A DNA stretch of 64,000 bases from Ignavibacteriota bacterium (GCA_026390735.1 JAPLFJ010000034.1:1-64000); one strand, 5' to 3'; positions 43,731-52,571 are shown, numbered from the stretch's first letter. A program made the numbers and translations. The notes: generated by a model not told the origin, from the letters alone.

Positions 43731-44721
43731 TTACAAAATTAGTGTGATAGTCAAGCATCCAGAATATGAAGGGATAAAACTACTGTTAGCAAATATATGC
43801 AGGGATGGATTGTATAAAATAAATAATGAAATTGTTGAATTAGAATTTGACAAAAATGGAACACTAAGTTGTAATTTTATTAATGGAAAACAAAAAATAC
43901 CGAAAAAGTACTCCTTAATAGAAGTTGGGGAAATACTTTTAAATTTGGAAAATTCAACGGTCGATAAAGTATTGAAGTATCTTATAACTCCAGCGATGGA
44001 AATTGAAAGAATATTTAATACTACGCGATACAAATATCTGCAAAGTATTTATGATTCAGAAATCGAAGAACCTTCAAAACTTATAAGTAGTGATTGCAAT
44101 AATGCATTTCAGGCATTAGCAGGGATAAAAGTATATCAAGGGAATACTAAAACCAGAAAAGCAAATGATGAATTTTGGGAAGAGAAGGGATTTACATCTG
44201 AGGCAAAGAATAGTTTTGAAACCGAAATAAATGATTTAGATTTTATTATATTATATTTGAGAAATTTGAAATTACATAATTTCAATAATATTTATGCTGA
44301 GTTAATTGCCATTAAACCCGGATTTCACGAGATTTATATTCATACTAATTATTTTGATGAAAATGATAAATTCAAGACAAAACCCAAAGCGGATGATAAT
44401 CCAAGGGATAAAGTTTTTAAATTACTAAGAGGTTATGGGGAAATATCAGATATTACACTTGAAAAGTTAAAGCCACACGAAATTAATAGGAAGAACTACC
44501 TCACTTATTCATCATGCAGTATTACAGAAGGTCCATTTGTGTTTAGAAAAAAACTGGGAATATCTTATTACGATGAAATTAGGAAGATCAATGATGTAAA
44601 GGATAAACAATCATTAGAAGATAATTTTGATATTTATAATTATAAAAAACCCTTTACGCTTGAGGAACTAGAGAATATTCTAAAAGAGACGGAGCGATTT
44701 AAAAAATATTGTCATAAATAA
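43723..44721 (+). CDS. Hypothetical partner of the nuclease-like gene
   Basis: A 332-residue cytoplasmic protein that I do not recognise. It has no signal or membrane segment and mixes helices with strands (YKISVIVKHPEYEGIKLLLA, NNIYAELIAIKPGFHEIYIH, FVFRKKLGISYYDEIRKIN). It starts 8 bp inside the upstream nuclease-like gene, so it is translated with it. A terminator hairpin follows. Its role as a regulator, sensor or second subunit is open. Confidence 0.6.
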   Translation: MSDYKISVIVKHPEYEGIKLLLANICRDGLYKINNEIVELEFDKNGTLSCNFINGKQKIPKKYSLIEVGEILLNLENSTVDKVLKYLITPAMEIERIFNTTRYKYLQSIYDSEIEEPSKLISSDCNNAFQALAGIKVYQGNTKTRKANDEFWEEKGFTSEAKNSFETEINDLDFIILYLRNLKLHNFNNIYAELIAIKPGFHEIYIHTNYFDENDKFKTKPKADDNPRDKVFKLLRGYGEISDITLEKLKPHEINRKNYLTYSSCSITEGPFVFRKKLGISYYDEIRKINDVKDKQSLEDNFDIYNYKKPFTLEELENILKETERFKKYCHK

Positions 44722-44763
44722 TTACTATAGGATATTTTATTATTATATCTATTATTACAATTG

Positions 44764-44791
44764 AAAAGGTGGATTGGAGGATCCACCTTTT
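44764..44791 (+). terminator. Terminator of the two-gene nuclease unit
   Basis: AAAAGGTGGAT pairs perfectly with ATCCACCTTTT across a six-base loop and is followed by GTCTTTTT. Confidence 0.85.
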
Positions 44792-44863
44792 GTCTTTTTG
44801 AGAGATTGTATTATAAGTTTTTCAACTTTAATACAAAGCGTTGCTTAGAATTTTATTAAGGAG

Positions 44864-44911
44864 AATAATGGAGCCTTTTTAAGGAAACCTTAAGTATGCT
44901 CCCCTTCTCAA
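44864..44911. other. Nested imperfect hairpin element
   Basis: Three nested pairings are visible: GAGAA with TTCTC, GGAGC with GCTCC and TTAAGG with CCTTAA around AAA. It lies between the convergent nuclease unit and the ATPase/small membrane protein operon. It could be a minus-strand 3' structure, a small RNA or a palindromic repeat. Confidence 0.35.
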
Positions 44912-44923
44912 AAATTAAATGTA

Positions 44924-45061
44924 CTATTTAAAGATACTGCACATGAATGCTAAGCCTATGAGTAATAACAGTGCAAGTGCTAATCCACAGCCCATTCCCA
45001 TGTTTGAGCCGAAGTACATTCTCTTCGCCATTTTCTCAGTGTATTTGTCTCTATTATCCAT
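44924..45061 (-). CDS. 45-residue membrane protein next to the AAA+ ATPase
   Basis: ATG at 45061-45059 and stop TAG at 44926-44924 give 45 residues. A charged, basic N-terminal third (DNRDKYTEKMAKRM) is followed by one hydrophobic helix (CGLALALLLLIGLAFM, about residues 25-40). It starts 14 bp after the stop of the AAA+ ATPase gene in the same direction, so it is in its operon. A small single-pass membrane protein with an ATPase partner could be its effector, anchor or regulator; this is inference. Confidence 0.65.
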   Translation of the reverse strand: MDNRDKYTEKMAKRMYFGSNMGMGCGLALALLLLIGLAFMCSIFK

Positions 45062-45075
45062 AATTATTTGTTTAA

Positions 45076-46341
45076 TTATTTACCGAAACCAAAACCGCGA
45101 TCGGTTTCTATCTGTGATTTATAAAACCCCTTATAGTTTCTGTTAAGATACTTCATCAAATCGTCGAATGAAAAGTTCGGGTTCATTTCTGACATTATCT
45201 TTATCTGTTTTATTAGATTAACTATGTATGCACCTGATACTTTCTTACCTTCCATGAAATTCAATACTTCATCAGTGAAGAGGTTTAAGATTTTCTCTTC
45301 CTTTGTATGGTTTAGGATTAAATCCATATAGTATTTTCTTTCAAAGTCGCCGAAGTCGATTATTTCATCGAACCTTCCCGGTCGAGATGCTGCCATATCA
45401 ACAAGTTTCTTATCGTTGGTGGTTGCTATCAGGAAGAACTTATTCTGCATTATGCCGTCCAACATTGTAAGAAACTTATTGAGGTTTCTTTTTCCATAGC
45501 CTTCATCCCTTTTACCGAATATTAAATCAATATCATCAATACAAACAAGTACCGGTGAGAATAACTTTGCAAATTCAAAGACGAGCCAGTCTGCACCGCT
45601 CATATCTTTTGGTATTACTACACACCCATTAGGTGAGCAACTGCTGATTATAGAACGGATGATTTCTGTTTTGCCAAGACCAGGTTTACCAGATAACAAG
45701 TAGCGTAAAGGGGTATTGTGCTTTTCAAAGTTATTAAAAGTATAAATGAATCTTTCAATATCAGCTTTAATATCATCTTTAATAAAAACATTATTGATAT
45801 TGCTCTCAGGTGGTTTTATAAAATTGACACTAAGGTTACTTACTACTTCACGTTCGTTATTGTGTAATCCGATTTCACAACATCCTTTTCTGAAAACAGA
45901 AGTATAATGAAACGCAAGACGCAGAAGTTCGTGACCAATTCTTTCTTCAGGTTCCTGGTTTTTAGGGTATGAGAAATTCAAGTAATAGTGCGTAAGTCTG
46001 GATCTATCGACCTCGATATACATATTAAGTAAGTAGTGAACACCCATACATTCGAACTCACAAGTAGTGTTGTCTACACAAGCCTCGAGGGTAGTATTAT
46101 ACTCTACAAATGTGATGGGATTCATATACCCATCTGCACTATGAGAGAACATTCTTTTAACATTAAAATCTGGGATAGCAATTTTATCTTCATATACATT
46201 TACAAGAAGCTTAAATATTTCTTTGAAGTAGAATTTGTTAAATTCATAGTTTATTCTTTTTTTAGCATAATCAACCTTGTTTCCGAAGTGAACTTTCCCG
46301 TTTCCGTTCACGTACGCCTCGCTATTTGCTTTGTTATCCAT
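45076..46341 (-). CDS. AAA+ ATPase in the WYL-operator regulon
   Basis: The start is the ATG at 46341, giving 421 residues; a TTG start at 46362 lies inside the -7 box and is rejected. Residues of about 1-200 are a unique N-terminal region. The AAA+ domain follows, with Walker A SGKPGLGKT, Walker B VLVCIDDID, sensor 1 in FFLIATTNDK and the SRPGRFDE arginine-finger region. A C-terminal lid holds EKILNLFTDEVLNF. The fold remodels proteins or nucleic acids. The operator at 46379 with TATATTTG 11 nt downstream controls it, together with the 45-residue membrane protein. Confidence 0.85.
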   Translation of the reverse strand: MDNKANSEAYVNGNGKVHFGNKVDYAKKRINYEFNKFYFKEIFKLLVNVYEDKIAIPDFNVKRMFSHSADGYMNPITFVEYNTTLEACVDNTTCEFECMGVHYLLNMYIEVDRSRLTHYYLNFSYPKNQEPEERIGHELLRLAFHYTSVFRKGCCEIGLHNNEREVVSNLSVNFIKPPESNINNVFIKDDIKADIERFIYTFNNFEKHNTPLRYLLSGKPGLGKTEIIRSIISSCSPNGCVVIPKDMSGADWLVFEFAKLFSPVLVCIDDIDLIFGKRDEGYGKRNLNKFLTMLDGIMQNKFFLIATTNDKKLVDMAASRPGRFDEIIDFGDFERKYYMDLILNHTKEEKILNLFTDEVLNFMEGKKVSGAYIVNLIKQIKIMSEMNPNFSFDDLMKYLNRNYKGFYKSQIETDRGFGFGK

Positions 46342-46359
46342 ATGATAATTTAATTTATA

Positions 46360-46395
46360 CAAATATACGGATAAGAGGTGGACAGATGGTGTCCT
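46360..46395 (-). promoter_or_regulatory. Operator and -7 box of the AAA+ operon
   Basis: AGGACA-CCATC-TGTCCA (46395 to 46379, minus strand), an 11-nt gap and TATATTTG (46367-46360), a full match to TAnnTTTG. The start codon at 46341 follows about 18 nt after the box. Confidence 0.75.
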
Positions 46396-46474
46396 GGTAG
46401 AAATAAATTATCGGAAGTATTTATTATTATCTAAATATTCTGGAAATCTTAAATCTTTTTGAATATTTATGTTA

Positions 46475-47464
46475 CTATTTATAATTCGTAATTGCATCTT
46501 TTAACTCTTTAATAATAAGCTCTCTAAATTCCTTCGGCTGGATTACTTCACAATCTTTACCAAGAGAAAGTGCCCACATAAACAGTTCAGTTAAATCATT
46601 TACCTTATATTCAAGAATTACTGAGCCGTCTTTCTGTTCTGTCATCTTCTCAGAACTATGCCTTTTCTTTTCCTTAATATACCTTACTGAGTCATTCATT
46701 ATTTTCATCTTCACATTGTAAGTCTGCTTACTCTCAAAAATACCAAAACTGTCGGCAAAGTAATTTTCAATATTGAAAGAATCAGGTACCTCGAAATGCT
46801 GATTTGTTAATTTAATCTCTTTAATACGGCTCATCGCAAAGACTTTTACCTGATTAGCTTTATGGCAATGACCGATAATGTACCAGTCGCCGTAATGGTT
46901 CTTCATGTGGTATACATCAATAAGTCTTTCGGATACCGTACCGCTCCAGCCTGTTGTGTATATCATTTTACAGCGGATATTTTCCCTAAGCCCACGTTCC
47001 GTTGTCTCCATTACTTCTTCTGATACATATCTGACAGGCCCGATATAAAAGCTAAGGATTTTATCTATATCAGCTATGCTTACGGAAAGTTTGCCTTCGT
47101 AAATGTTCGCTATTTTCTTGTAGAAGGACTTAAAATACTTGGAATATGGGCTGTTCTTATATTGTTCAAGGACTTTTTCGGTAACGGCAATTGCCAGGAA
47201 ATCACTTGCATCAACCGTAAGGGGATTCATTCTGAATCGTTCGTCTGTGTAATAGAAGCCAAGATGTTTTTTGTCGAATTCAATAGGAGCATCATATTCA
47301 AACTTCATAAACTCAATATCCCGCTGAATAGTTTTTTCTGATACATCAAGATGATTTGCGAGTCTTTCTTTGTTAGGGAAACGCTTCTGACCGATTTCTC
47401 TATCTATAACGGCAATTCTTTTAAGCAGTGATTTGCTGACCGTTGTATTCTTTTGTTTTGACAT
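46475..47464 (-). CDS. WYL-domain regulator, likely master of the shared operator
   Basis: A 329-residue regulator. The N-terminal winged helix (about 8-60) includes FPNKERLANHLDVSEKTIQRDIEFM. A WYL domain (about 145-240) contains MIYTTGWSGTVSERLIDVYHMKNHYGDWYIIGH, split as KMIYTTGWSG and YHMKNHYGDWYIIGHCHKAN. A C-terminal WCX-like part ends in FRELIIKELKDAI. The shared operator lies between it and the divergent gene at 47584, with a minus-strand box TATTTTTG 11 nt from the operator, so autoregulation is expected. PafBC and DriD are known WYL activators of DNA-damage responses; kinship in mode of action is an inference. Confidence 0.85.
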   Translation of the reverse strand: MSKQKNTTVSKSLLKRIAVIDREIGQKRFPNKERLANHLDVSEKTIQRDIEFMKFEYDAPIEFDKKHLGFYYTDERFRMNPLTVDASDFLAIAVTEKVLEQYKNSPYSKYFKSFYKKIANIYEGKLSVSIADIDKILSFYIGPVRYVSEEVMETTERGLRENIRCKMIYTTGWSGTVSERLIDVYHMKNHYGDWYIIGHCHKANQVKVFAMSRIKEIKLTNQHFEVPDSFNIENYFADSFGIFESKQTYNVKMKIMNDSVRYIKEKKRHSSEKMTEQKDGSVILEYKVNDLTELFMWALSLGKDCEVIQPKEFRELIIKELKDAITNYK

Positions 47465-47510
47465 AATAAATGAGTTTACTGAATCTATTTGAATTTATTA
47501 ATTAATACTA

Positions 47511-47565
47511 CAAAAATAAACACAATACAGGGACATATCCTGTCTCGAAGAAATAATTATATTTA
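47511..47565. promoter_or_regulatory. WYL-gene divergent operator and promoters
   Basis: GGGACA-TATCC-TGTCTC at 47530-47546. Rightward, 11 nt then TATATTTA (47558-47565) serves the gene at 47584. Leftward, 11 nt then TATTTTTG (minus strand, 47518-47511) serves the WYL gene. Confidence 0.78.
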
Positions 47566-47583
47566 GAATAAACAAATAATAAT

Positions 47584-48363
47584 ATGGATAATAAAATAAT
47601 TCATACGTTTCCTTTAGAGGAATTAAATCTGATACTTGGCGGGATTAAAGAAAGAACGATAAATTACTTCAATCTAATAATAAGAAAAGTTGACGGTGAG
47701 GATGAATCTTTTGAGTTAATAAAGAATCAGCAATTGAGAGAGACTGACCCTGTTATTGTCCTTAGGGAAGTGTTTAACAACTTTGCTAAGTCATTTGATA
47801 TTACGAAAAATGATGAATCACTTCTCATTATTAATTATTTGAAGATTGCGAAAGAAGTGAGAAGATATTTTCAGAATATAGAAGTTGATATTGAAAGCAT
47901 TTATGAAGACCATAAAGATATATATGATTTTATGGAGTATCTCAACGATAATCCGATAATTAAAGACCTTGAGAAAAAAGTGGCTGAAGTAACTGAAAAA
48001 AATGGAAGTTTAATAATATTTAATGTGACAGATGGGATTAGTTTTGATGAGCTAATTTATGTAGATACTCCAAAAGATTTTGCGGAGAACAATATTATGG
48101 TAAATGCGGACAAAGTTCTGTTTGATAATGTGATTGTAAAGATTGATAATGGATTTCACCAATACCCATATCCATTTACTGGATTAAAGGAGAAGAACTA
48201 CAATGAAATATTATGTACAAAGACGCTTAGATTGTATAAGACTCTCAGTTTTGATGTGGAACTGGATGATGATAACCCGGAATTCGGAAAGAATGGGATT
48301 TATCATTATTACTCATTTATGAGAAGGGCAAATATTCTATGCGGAGAAATTGAAAAGAAATGA
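47584..48363 (+). CDS. Hypothetical cytoplasmic protein in WYL regulon
   Basis: A 259-residue, acidic, mostly helical protein with no signal or membrane segment. I do not recognise it. The first half is helical (VFNNFAKSFDITKND, INYLKIAKEVRRYFQNI), the second half mixed (LIIFNVTDGISFDELIYVD, NADKVLFDNVIVKIDNG). It is divergent from the WYL gene and is driven by the rightward promoter of the shared operator. The next gene, 73 bp downstream, has its own operator copy. Confidence 0.6.
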   Translation: MDNKIIHTFPLEELNLILGGIKERTINYFNLIIRKVDGEDESFELIKNQQLRETDPVIVLREVFNNFAKSFDITKNDESLLIINYLKIAKEVRRYFQNIEVDIESIYEDHKDIYDFMEYLNDNPIIKDLEKKVAEVTEKNGSLIIFNVTDGISFDELIYVDTPKDFAENNIMVNADKVLFDNVIVKIDNGFHQYPYPFTGLKEKNYNEILCTKTLRLYKTLSFDVELDDDNPEFGKNGIYHYYSFMRRANILCGEIEKK

Positions 48364-48378
48364 ATTTGATTAAATACC

Positions 48379-48414
48379 AGGACAGGTTTTGTCTTACAAC
48401 AACTCATATATTTA
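48379..48414 (+). promoter_or_regulatory. Operator and -7 box of the envelope operon
   Basis: AGGACA-GGTTT-TGTCTT at 48379-48395, an 11-nt gap and TATATTTA at 48407-48414, 22 nt before the ATG at 48437. Confidence 0.72.
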
Positions 48415-48436
48415 TTAAAATTAAATAATAAACATT

Positions 48437-49330
48437 ATGAAACAGAGTAAAGATGTTAAATTCATCATATATCAGGTTCTCTATATATTCATCATTGTTG
48501 TCATGACTTTGAAGGGAGCTGATATAGACCTCAATTTGGTAAAAAATGCAGATGATGTTGTTCTTAAATCCTCGTCTGATTCATTGAAGTTGAAAATTGA
48601 TTCATTACTTGCTCTTGGTGTAAAGCCGGAAGATATACTTCGTGAAAGACAGGACAACATTGCGAGTTCAGATCCAATAATTGTTATTAAAGGAGGTTTT
48701 GGTTCTGATGGAAGTGATGGTGCAGGTAAGGATATCATAACTACTGATGATGGAAAGAAGAAAGAAGATATAACTCAGCCTACAAAGGATATTCAGCTTG
48801 AGATTCAGAAACCTGTGCAGTACAGAGTTAATCAGGTTTCGGTTAACAGGAACAGCGAGCCGCTATATATTTACGGGGACGGGAAGCTTCTTACTACTGT
48901 AGCACCGAACCAAAGCGGAAGTTTTCTTTTAAAGGGTGAAAGCGTAGTGGTTTATAAATGCGGTAATACAGAGAAACAGACAGGAACGAAGGAAAATGAG
49001 ACACAATCGCTAACCTTTCAGTCAATCAATGCAGGGAATTCAGAAAAGAGTCTTAGAGAGCTTCAGGCAACCGTTGGATGGAGGGTAACAGTGAAGGATG
49101 ATTATTACGACCAGATTGAAGTGAAGATAACAGGACCTGTAAAGATTGAGGAAAAAGGAAAAGGCACGTATGATTTAAAACTTTATCTATGTGGAAGCAA
49201 GGATCAGTTCGATAGGATGTTCGGGGATAAGGAAGCACCTTATAGGGCAAATTTTACAGTAACAGCAACAGATAAAATTTCAGGTAAGAAGGTAAGCCAA
49301 ATGAGGGAGTTTATTTTTGGTGAATGGTAA
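48437..49330 (+). CDS. Membrane-anchored hypothetical protein
   Basis: A 297-residue protein with one N-terminal membrane anchor (about 9-26, FIIYQVLYIFIIVVMTL) and an extracytoplasmic body. A helical DSLKLKIDSLLALGVKPEDI stretch is followed by a glycine-rich linker, then beta-rich domains (PLYIYGDGKLLTTVAPNQSG; ANFTVTATDKISGKKVSQM). The anchor-plus-beta layout faintly recalls GldM-like envelope proteins, but this is not a family match. It leads an operon of three genes with exported and unknown proteins, under its own operator copy. Confidence 0.6.
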   Translation: MKQSKDVKFIIYQVLYIFIIVVMTLKGADIDLNLVKNADDVVLKSSSDSLKLKIDSLLALGVKPEDILRERQDNIASSDPIIVIKGGFGSDGSDGAGKDIITTDDGKKKEDITQPTKDIQLEIQKPVQYRVNQVSVNRNSEPLYIYGDGKLLTTVAPNQSGSFLLKGESVVVYKCGNTEKQTGTKENETQSLTFQSINAGNSEKSLRELQATVGWRVTVKDDYYDQIEVKITGPVKIEEKGKGTYDLKLYLCGSKDQFDRMFGDKEAPYRANFTVTATDKISGKKVSQMREFIFGEW

Positions 49331-49358
49331 ACAATAGAATATATAATTATATTTAGGA

Positions 49359-50639
49359 GTGAAAACAGTCACATACATAATTACATTCATTTTAATGTGC
49401 TCATTTATATTGAGTGCAAGTGATGCATATTGTTTAACATTTAAATACAATAATATTTCAGAAGTCAATATCGAAACACCCAAGAAACCAAAGCTAACGT
49501 TTATTGATAAAGTATATTTTGGACATTCAAAAAGGAAACAAGAACTGGGCGGAGTAAACTGCATATTTAATGATGGGAATTACTTATTGCTGGGAACTGA
49601 GACAGGACTTGTGAGATTTAATAAAAGGAATTATAGATCTGAAAGAATAAGTTCAAAAAGATATAACATTCAGAAAGTTGTAAAGGATAAAGGCGTTTAC
49701 TGGATGGTTGTTGAAGACAATATTTTAGAGAAGGGAAAGCTAGTTAAATACAGAAATGGAATATTTAGTACGATATATAAAGCTAAAGAGAGTGTGCTAA
49801 GTTTTGATGTGCTGAAATCCGGGAAGAATGAAGGTGTATGGATTATAAAGGAAGAAAATGGAGCTGGATACAAGGATAAGTTTGGTAATTTTTGTTCAAC
49901 CAAAAAGTTCATTGTGAAAAATACTCTTTCAGGTCTGAAAAAGAGTTCTTTTATGCTGGATGCAGGAATATTTGATTACAGGACGGACAACAAAGGTACG
50001 CTTTGGATAGCAAGCAGTAAAGGGATATATGAAATAAGCCTTGGAAAAAAGAATAAGCTTATATCAAACAGGTTTGAATACATTACAAAAAAACTTCAAA
50101 TATTAAATAACAGTAACACTGTTCATTTTATAAGTGGTGATACTTTATACAGCATCGATGATAGTAAATTGAATATTAAGGAATACAGATTAGGAATTAG
50201 TGGCACTATTTATGTTAATAATTCTTATTTAAAGCACATAGAGAATATCGGCGTTGATGATAATGCTTGTACAAGTGGAATAATTGAAATAAAGGAAAGT
50301 ACTATGAAGATATTTAATGAAAGTGGTTTGGTTAACGATACAGGAAAAGTGTTAAACTTATTAAAAGAACACCTCAATGAAGATTACATGGATTATGTAA
50401 AGACTTATAATATTTTACCTAACGGCAACTTTATCTTCCTTGTATCAGGACACGGGCGAGCAGTACACTGTTTTGATGGGGTTTATATGTTTGATGGAGA
50501 GAAAGCAGTCCAGATAGGTTATTTAACCAGCAGTGAGCAAATGATAATTGACAGGAATAGAGTATGGATTCCCGATGGTGCTGACTGGCATATGGTTCCA
50601 AAAGGAATTGGCGGCGGACTTTATCTTTATGAATATTAA
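49359..50639 (+). CDS. Exported two-component-propeller-like protein
   Basis: A 426-residue protein starting with GTG at 49359, 28 bp after the upstream gene, and a signal peptide (1-26). The body has propeller-like blades: GVNCIFNDGNYLLLGTETGL, DNKGTLWIASSKGIYEIS and GRAVHCFDGVYMFDGEKAV. The DxxGxLWIAxxxGI pattern is typical of the regulator-propeller repeat in Bacteroidota sensors and exported relatives. No T9SS sorting domain is present. It probably senses or binds a ligand outside the inner membrane. Confidence 0.6.
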   Translation: MKTVTYIITFILMCSFILSASDAYCLTFKYNNISEVNIETPKKPKLTFIDKVYFGHSKRKQELGGVNCIFNDGNYLLLGTETGLVRFNKRNYRSERISSKRYNIQKVVKDKGVYWMVVEDNILEKGKLVKYRNGIFSTIYKAKESVLSFDVLKSGKNEGVWIIKEENGAGYKDKFGNFCSTKKFIVKNTLSGLKKSSFMLDAGIFDYRTDNKGTLWIASSKGIYEISLGKKNKLISNRFEYITKKLQILNNSNTVHFISGDTLYSIDDSKLNIKEYRLGISGTIYVNNSYLKHIENIGVDDNACTSGIIEIKESTMKIFNESGLVNDTGKVLNLLKEHLNEDYMDYVKTYNILPNGNFIFLVSGHGRAVHCFDGVYMFDGEKAVQIGYLTSSEQMIIDRNRVWIPDGADWHMVPKGIGGGLYLYEY

Positions 50640-50656
50640 AATTGTTGACGTAAATT

Positions 50657-51439
50657 ATGAAACATCGTAAAAGTTTAGTTTTCAAGAGAAATAATCACGA
50701 TAGGGATATGTGGAAGAGATGGACAGTAGAAAGCGATAATAAGTTAGAGTTAAGGAATATATTTTTCCGTTCATTCTTTTATGCAGCGGAACAGTTTGAA
50801 GTAAGAATAATGTCAATTTTTGTAAAAATAACAAGGAGCTTAGTATTCTGTGGTTCTAAAATGACAGAAGAAATGTTTTTAAGTCAAATGGACACTGCCC
50901 CAGATTACAAAGTAATCGGATACAGAAAAGTTGAGTTGGATGAAATCATATCTAAAGAATGGTTTCCCACTTTTATGGAAGGATTCAATAATCCTATTTT
51001 TAATAAAGAGCAATTAAATCAAGATATAAAACAACCATTCGCATATTACGTTGTCTATGACTTAAGGAAACAATTACCGGAAGAATATACTTACAATAGG
51101 TTTAGAATTCTTTACGTCTGTGGAGAACCAGTAAGTACATATCATGCATTGTATTATTCGAATAAGGGCTATCCAGAGTTTGTTGCAAGAATTTATAATA
51201 AATTTCATAGCAAAAATGAACTGCTAACAGAGGAAGGGGAACAACTTCATAGTGCTGTGATAAATAATCCTTATGGGAAACCCAAAGCTATTCTTATAGG
51301 AGGAGGTGACAACGTAAGGAACAACCATGATATTCCTATTTGGAAAGAATACAAACTCGATTCAAAGTTTATGATGCAATACGGAATACATGTTGAGGAT
51401 AATATTGTGATATGGAGTAGGAAGATCCCATTAAATTAA
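50657..51439 (+). CDS. Hypothetical protein in WYL regulon operon
   Basis: A 260-residue protein that I do not recognise, 17 bp after the propeller-like gene in the same direction. The start is basic (KHRKSLVFKRNNHDRDMWKRW). A central block mixes strands and helices (PDYKVIGYRKVELDEIISKEW; QPFAYYVVYDLRKQLPEEYTY), and the last third has KPKAILIGGGDNVRNNHDIPIW. The gene closes the operon; the deiminase gene that follows has its own operator. No signal or catalytic signature is evident. Confidence 0.6.
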   Translation: MKHRKSLVFKRNNHDRDMWKRWTVESDNKLELRNIFFRSFFYAAEQFEVRIMSIFVKITRSLVFCGSKMTEEMFLSQMDTAPDYKVIGYRKVELDEIISKEWFPTFMEGFNNPIFNKEQLNQDIKQPFAYYVVYDLRKQLPEEYTYNRFRILYVCGEPVSTYHALYYSNKGYPEFVARIYNKFHSKNELLTEEGEQLHSAVINNPYGKPKAILIGGGDNVRNNHDIPIWKEYKLDSKFMMQYGIHVEDNIVIWSRKIPLN

Positions 51440-51482
51440 TATCAAATGAAATATTCTCAGACTTTTAATAATTCGCAATTCC

Positions 51483-51518
51483 AGGACACACTTTGTCCCC
51501 AATCACTTAATACATTCA
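51483..51518 (+). promoter_or_regulatory. Operator of the deiminase gene (decides its start)
   Basis: AGGACA-CACTT-TGTCCC at 51483-51499, an 11-nt gap and TACATTCA at 51511-51518. It lies inside the longest open frame (from 51446), which shows that translation begins downstream, at the ATG at 51533. Confidence 0.65.
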
Positions 51519-51532
51519 AAGAAAACATAAGA

Positions 51533-52501
51533 ATGAAAAACAAAGAAATACTCGCAATGGTATTCCCATATGGACTGTTCAACAAATACTTGAAATTCTA
51601 TGATGAGTTTTTGAAAGATTATATATTCGAAATTCAGGATGAAATTAGAATAATATTAATCGTTACCAACCTTCAGGCAAAACAAGTATTAGAAGACAAG
51701 TTTGCAGGTAATAAATTTGAAATATTGCTTATACCAGAAGCAGTTGACATCTGGATAAGAGACTGGGCTCCTATACCAGTTAAATTTGGCAAAGGAAAGA
51801 TAATTTATCTAAAACCTAATTTCACGACTGGTTATTATAAAGGATATTATCAAAGTTATATACCAAAGTTAAAAATAGCAAGCGATAAGTTATCAGAATA
51901 TCTTGGGATTAAGGTTATTGAGTTGCCTCTGAATACAGATGGTGGCAATTTTGCTTTCAATGGCAAGGATACCATTATATTAACGAACAGAATAATATCG
52001 AATAATGAAACCTTGTCTATTGATGAAATTAGAAATATTTACAAAAGAACATTGGGGATTAAAAACGTAATATTCGTCCCTGTTGAACCTGGTGATATAA
52101 CAGGACACACAGACGGGACATTAAGGTTTATTGATTATAAGACTATTATTATTGGTAAATATCCTAAAAAGTACAAAGAAGAGAATATGTTCGCTGAAGA
52201 ACTTACAAAAGAATTAGGCACACAACTTGGGAATAATTGTAAGATTATACGAATTGAGAATGAAATTTTAGATGATGGAAACGGAAAGTCGGATATTTTA
52301 TCAGCGTCAGGAAATTATATAAATTTTCTGAAAATCAACAATAAGATATTTCTGCCAATTTATGGAACTCAATCAGATGAAAAGGCATATTACTCACTAA
52401 AAACTAGTGTTTCTAGATATGATATCTTAAAAGTGAAGGCGAAGGAGTTAATTAAGATTTCAAAAGCTGGTGGGGTTTTAAATTGTATTACTTGGGGTTA
52501 A
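51533..52501 (+). CDS. Agmatine deiminase-family enzyme
   Basis: A 322-residue enzyme of the guanidino-group-modifying fold. Motifs are VDIWIRDWAPIPV, LNTDGGNFAFNG, DITGHTDGTLRF and GGVLNCITWG with the catalytic Cys318. These fit agmatine deiminase and Porphyromonas-type arginine deiminase; the substrate cannot be chosen from sequence alone. No signal peptide is visible, so it is cytoplasmic. The start at 51533 replaces a 29-residue longer frame that would overlap the operator. It is the last gene in the rightward run under the shared operator. Confidence 0.8.
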   Translation: MKNKEILAMVFPYGLFNKYLKFYDEFLKDYIFEIQDEIRIILIVTNLQAKQVLEDKFAGNKFEILLIPEAVDIWIRDWAPIPVKFGKGKIIYLKPNFTTGYYKGYYQSYIPKLKIASDKLSEYLGIKVIELPLNTDGGNFAFNGKDTIILTNRIISNNETLSIDEIRNIYKRTLGIKNVIFVPVEPGDITGHTDGTLRFIDYKTIIIGKYPKKYKEENMFAEELTKELGTQLGNNCKIIRIENEILDDGNGKSDILSASGNYINFLKINNKIFLPIYGTQSDEKAYYSLKTSVSRYDILKVKAKELIKISKAGGVLNCITWG

Positions 52502-52571
52502 GCATCGTGATAATAATTCTAAAATATTAAACATCTGAATGTTATTCTTAAAATCAAAGTTCTTTGGTTAC

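Noticed and set aside
44919-45146. Plus-strand ORF of 75 codons
   Set aside because: It is the antisense of the small membrane protein and the end of the ATPase gene.
51446-51532. N-terminal extension of the deiminase
   Set aside because: It covers the operator and promoter box and has no conserved motif.
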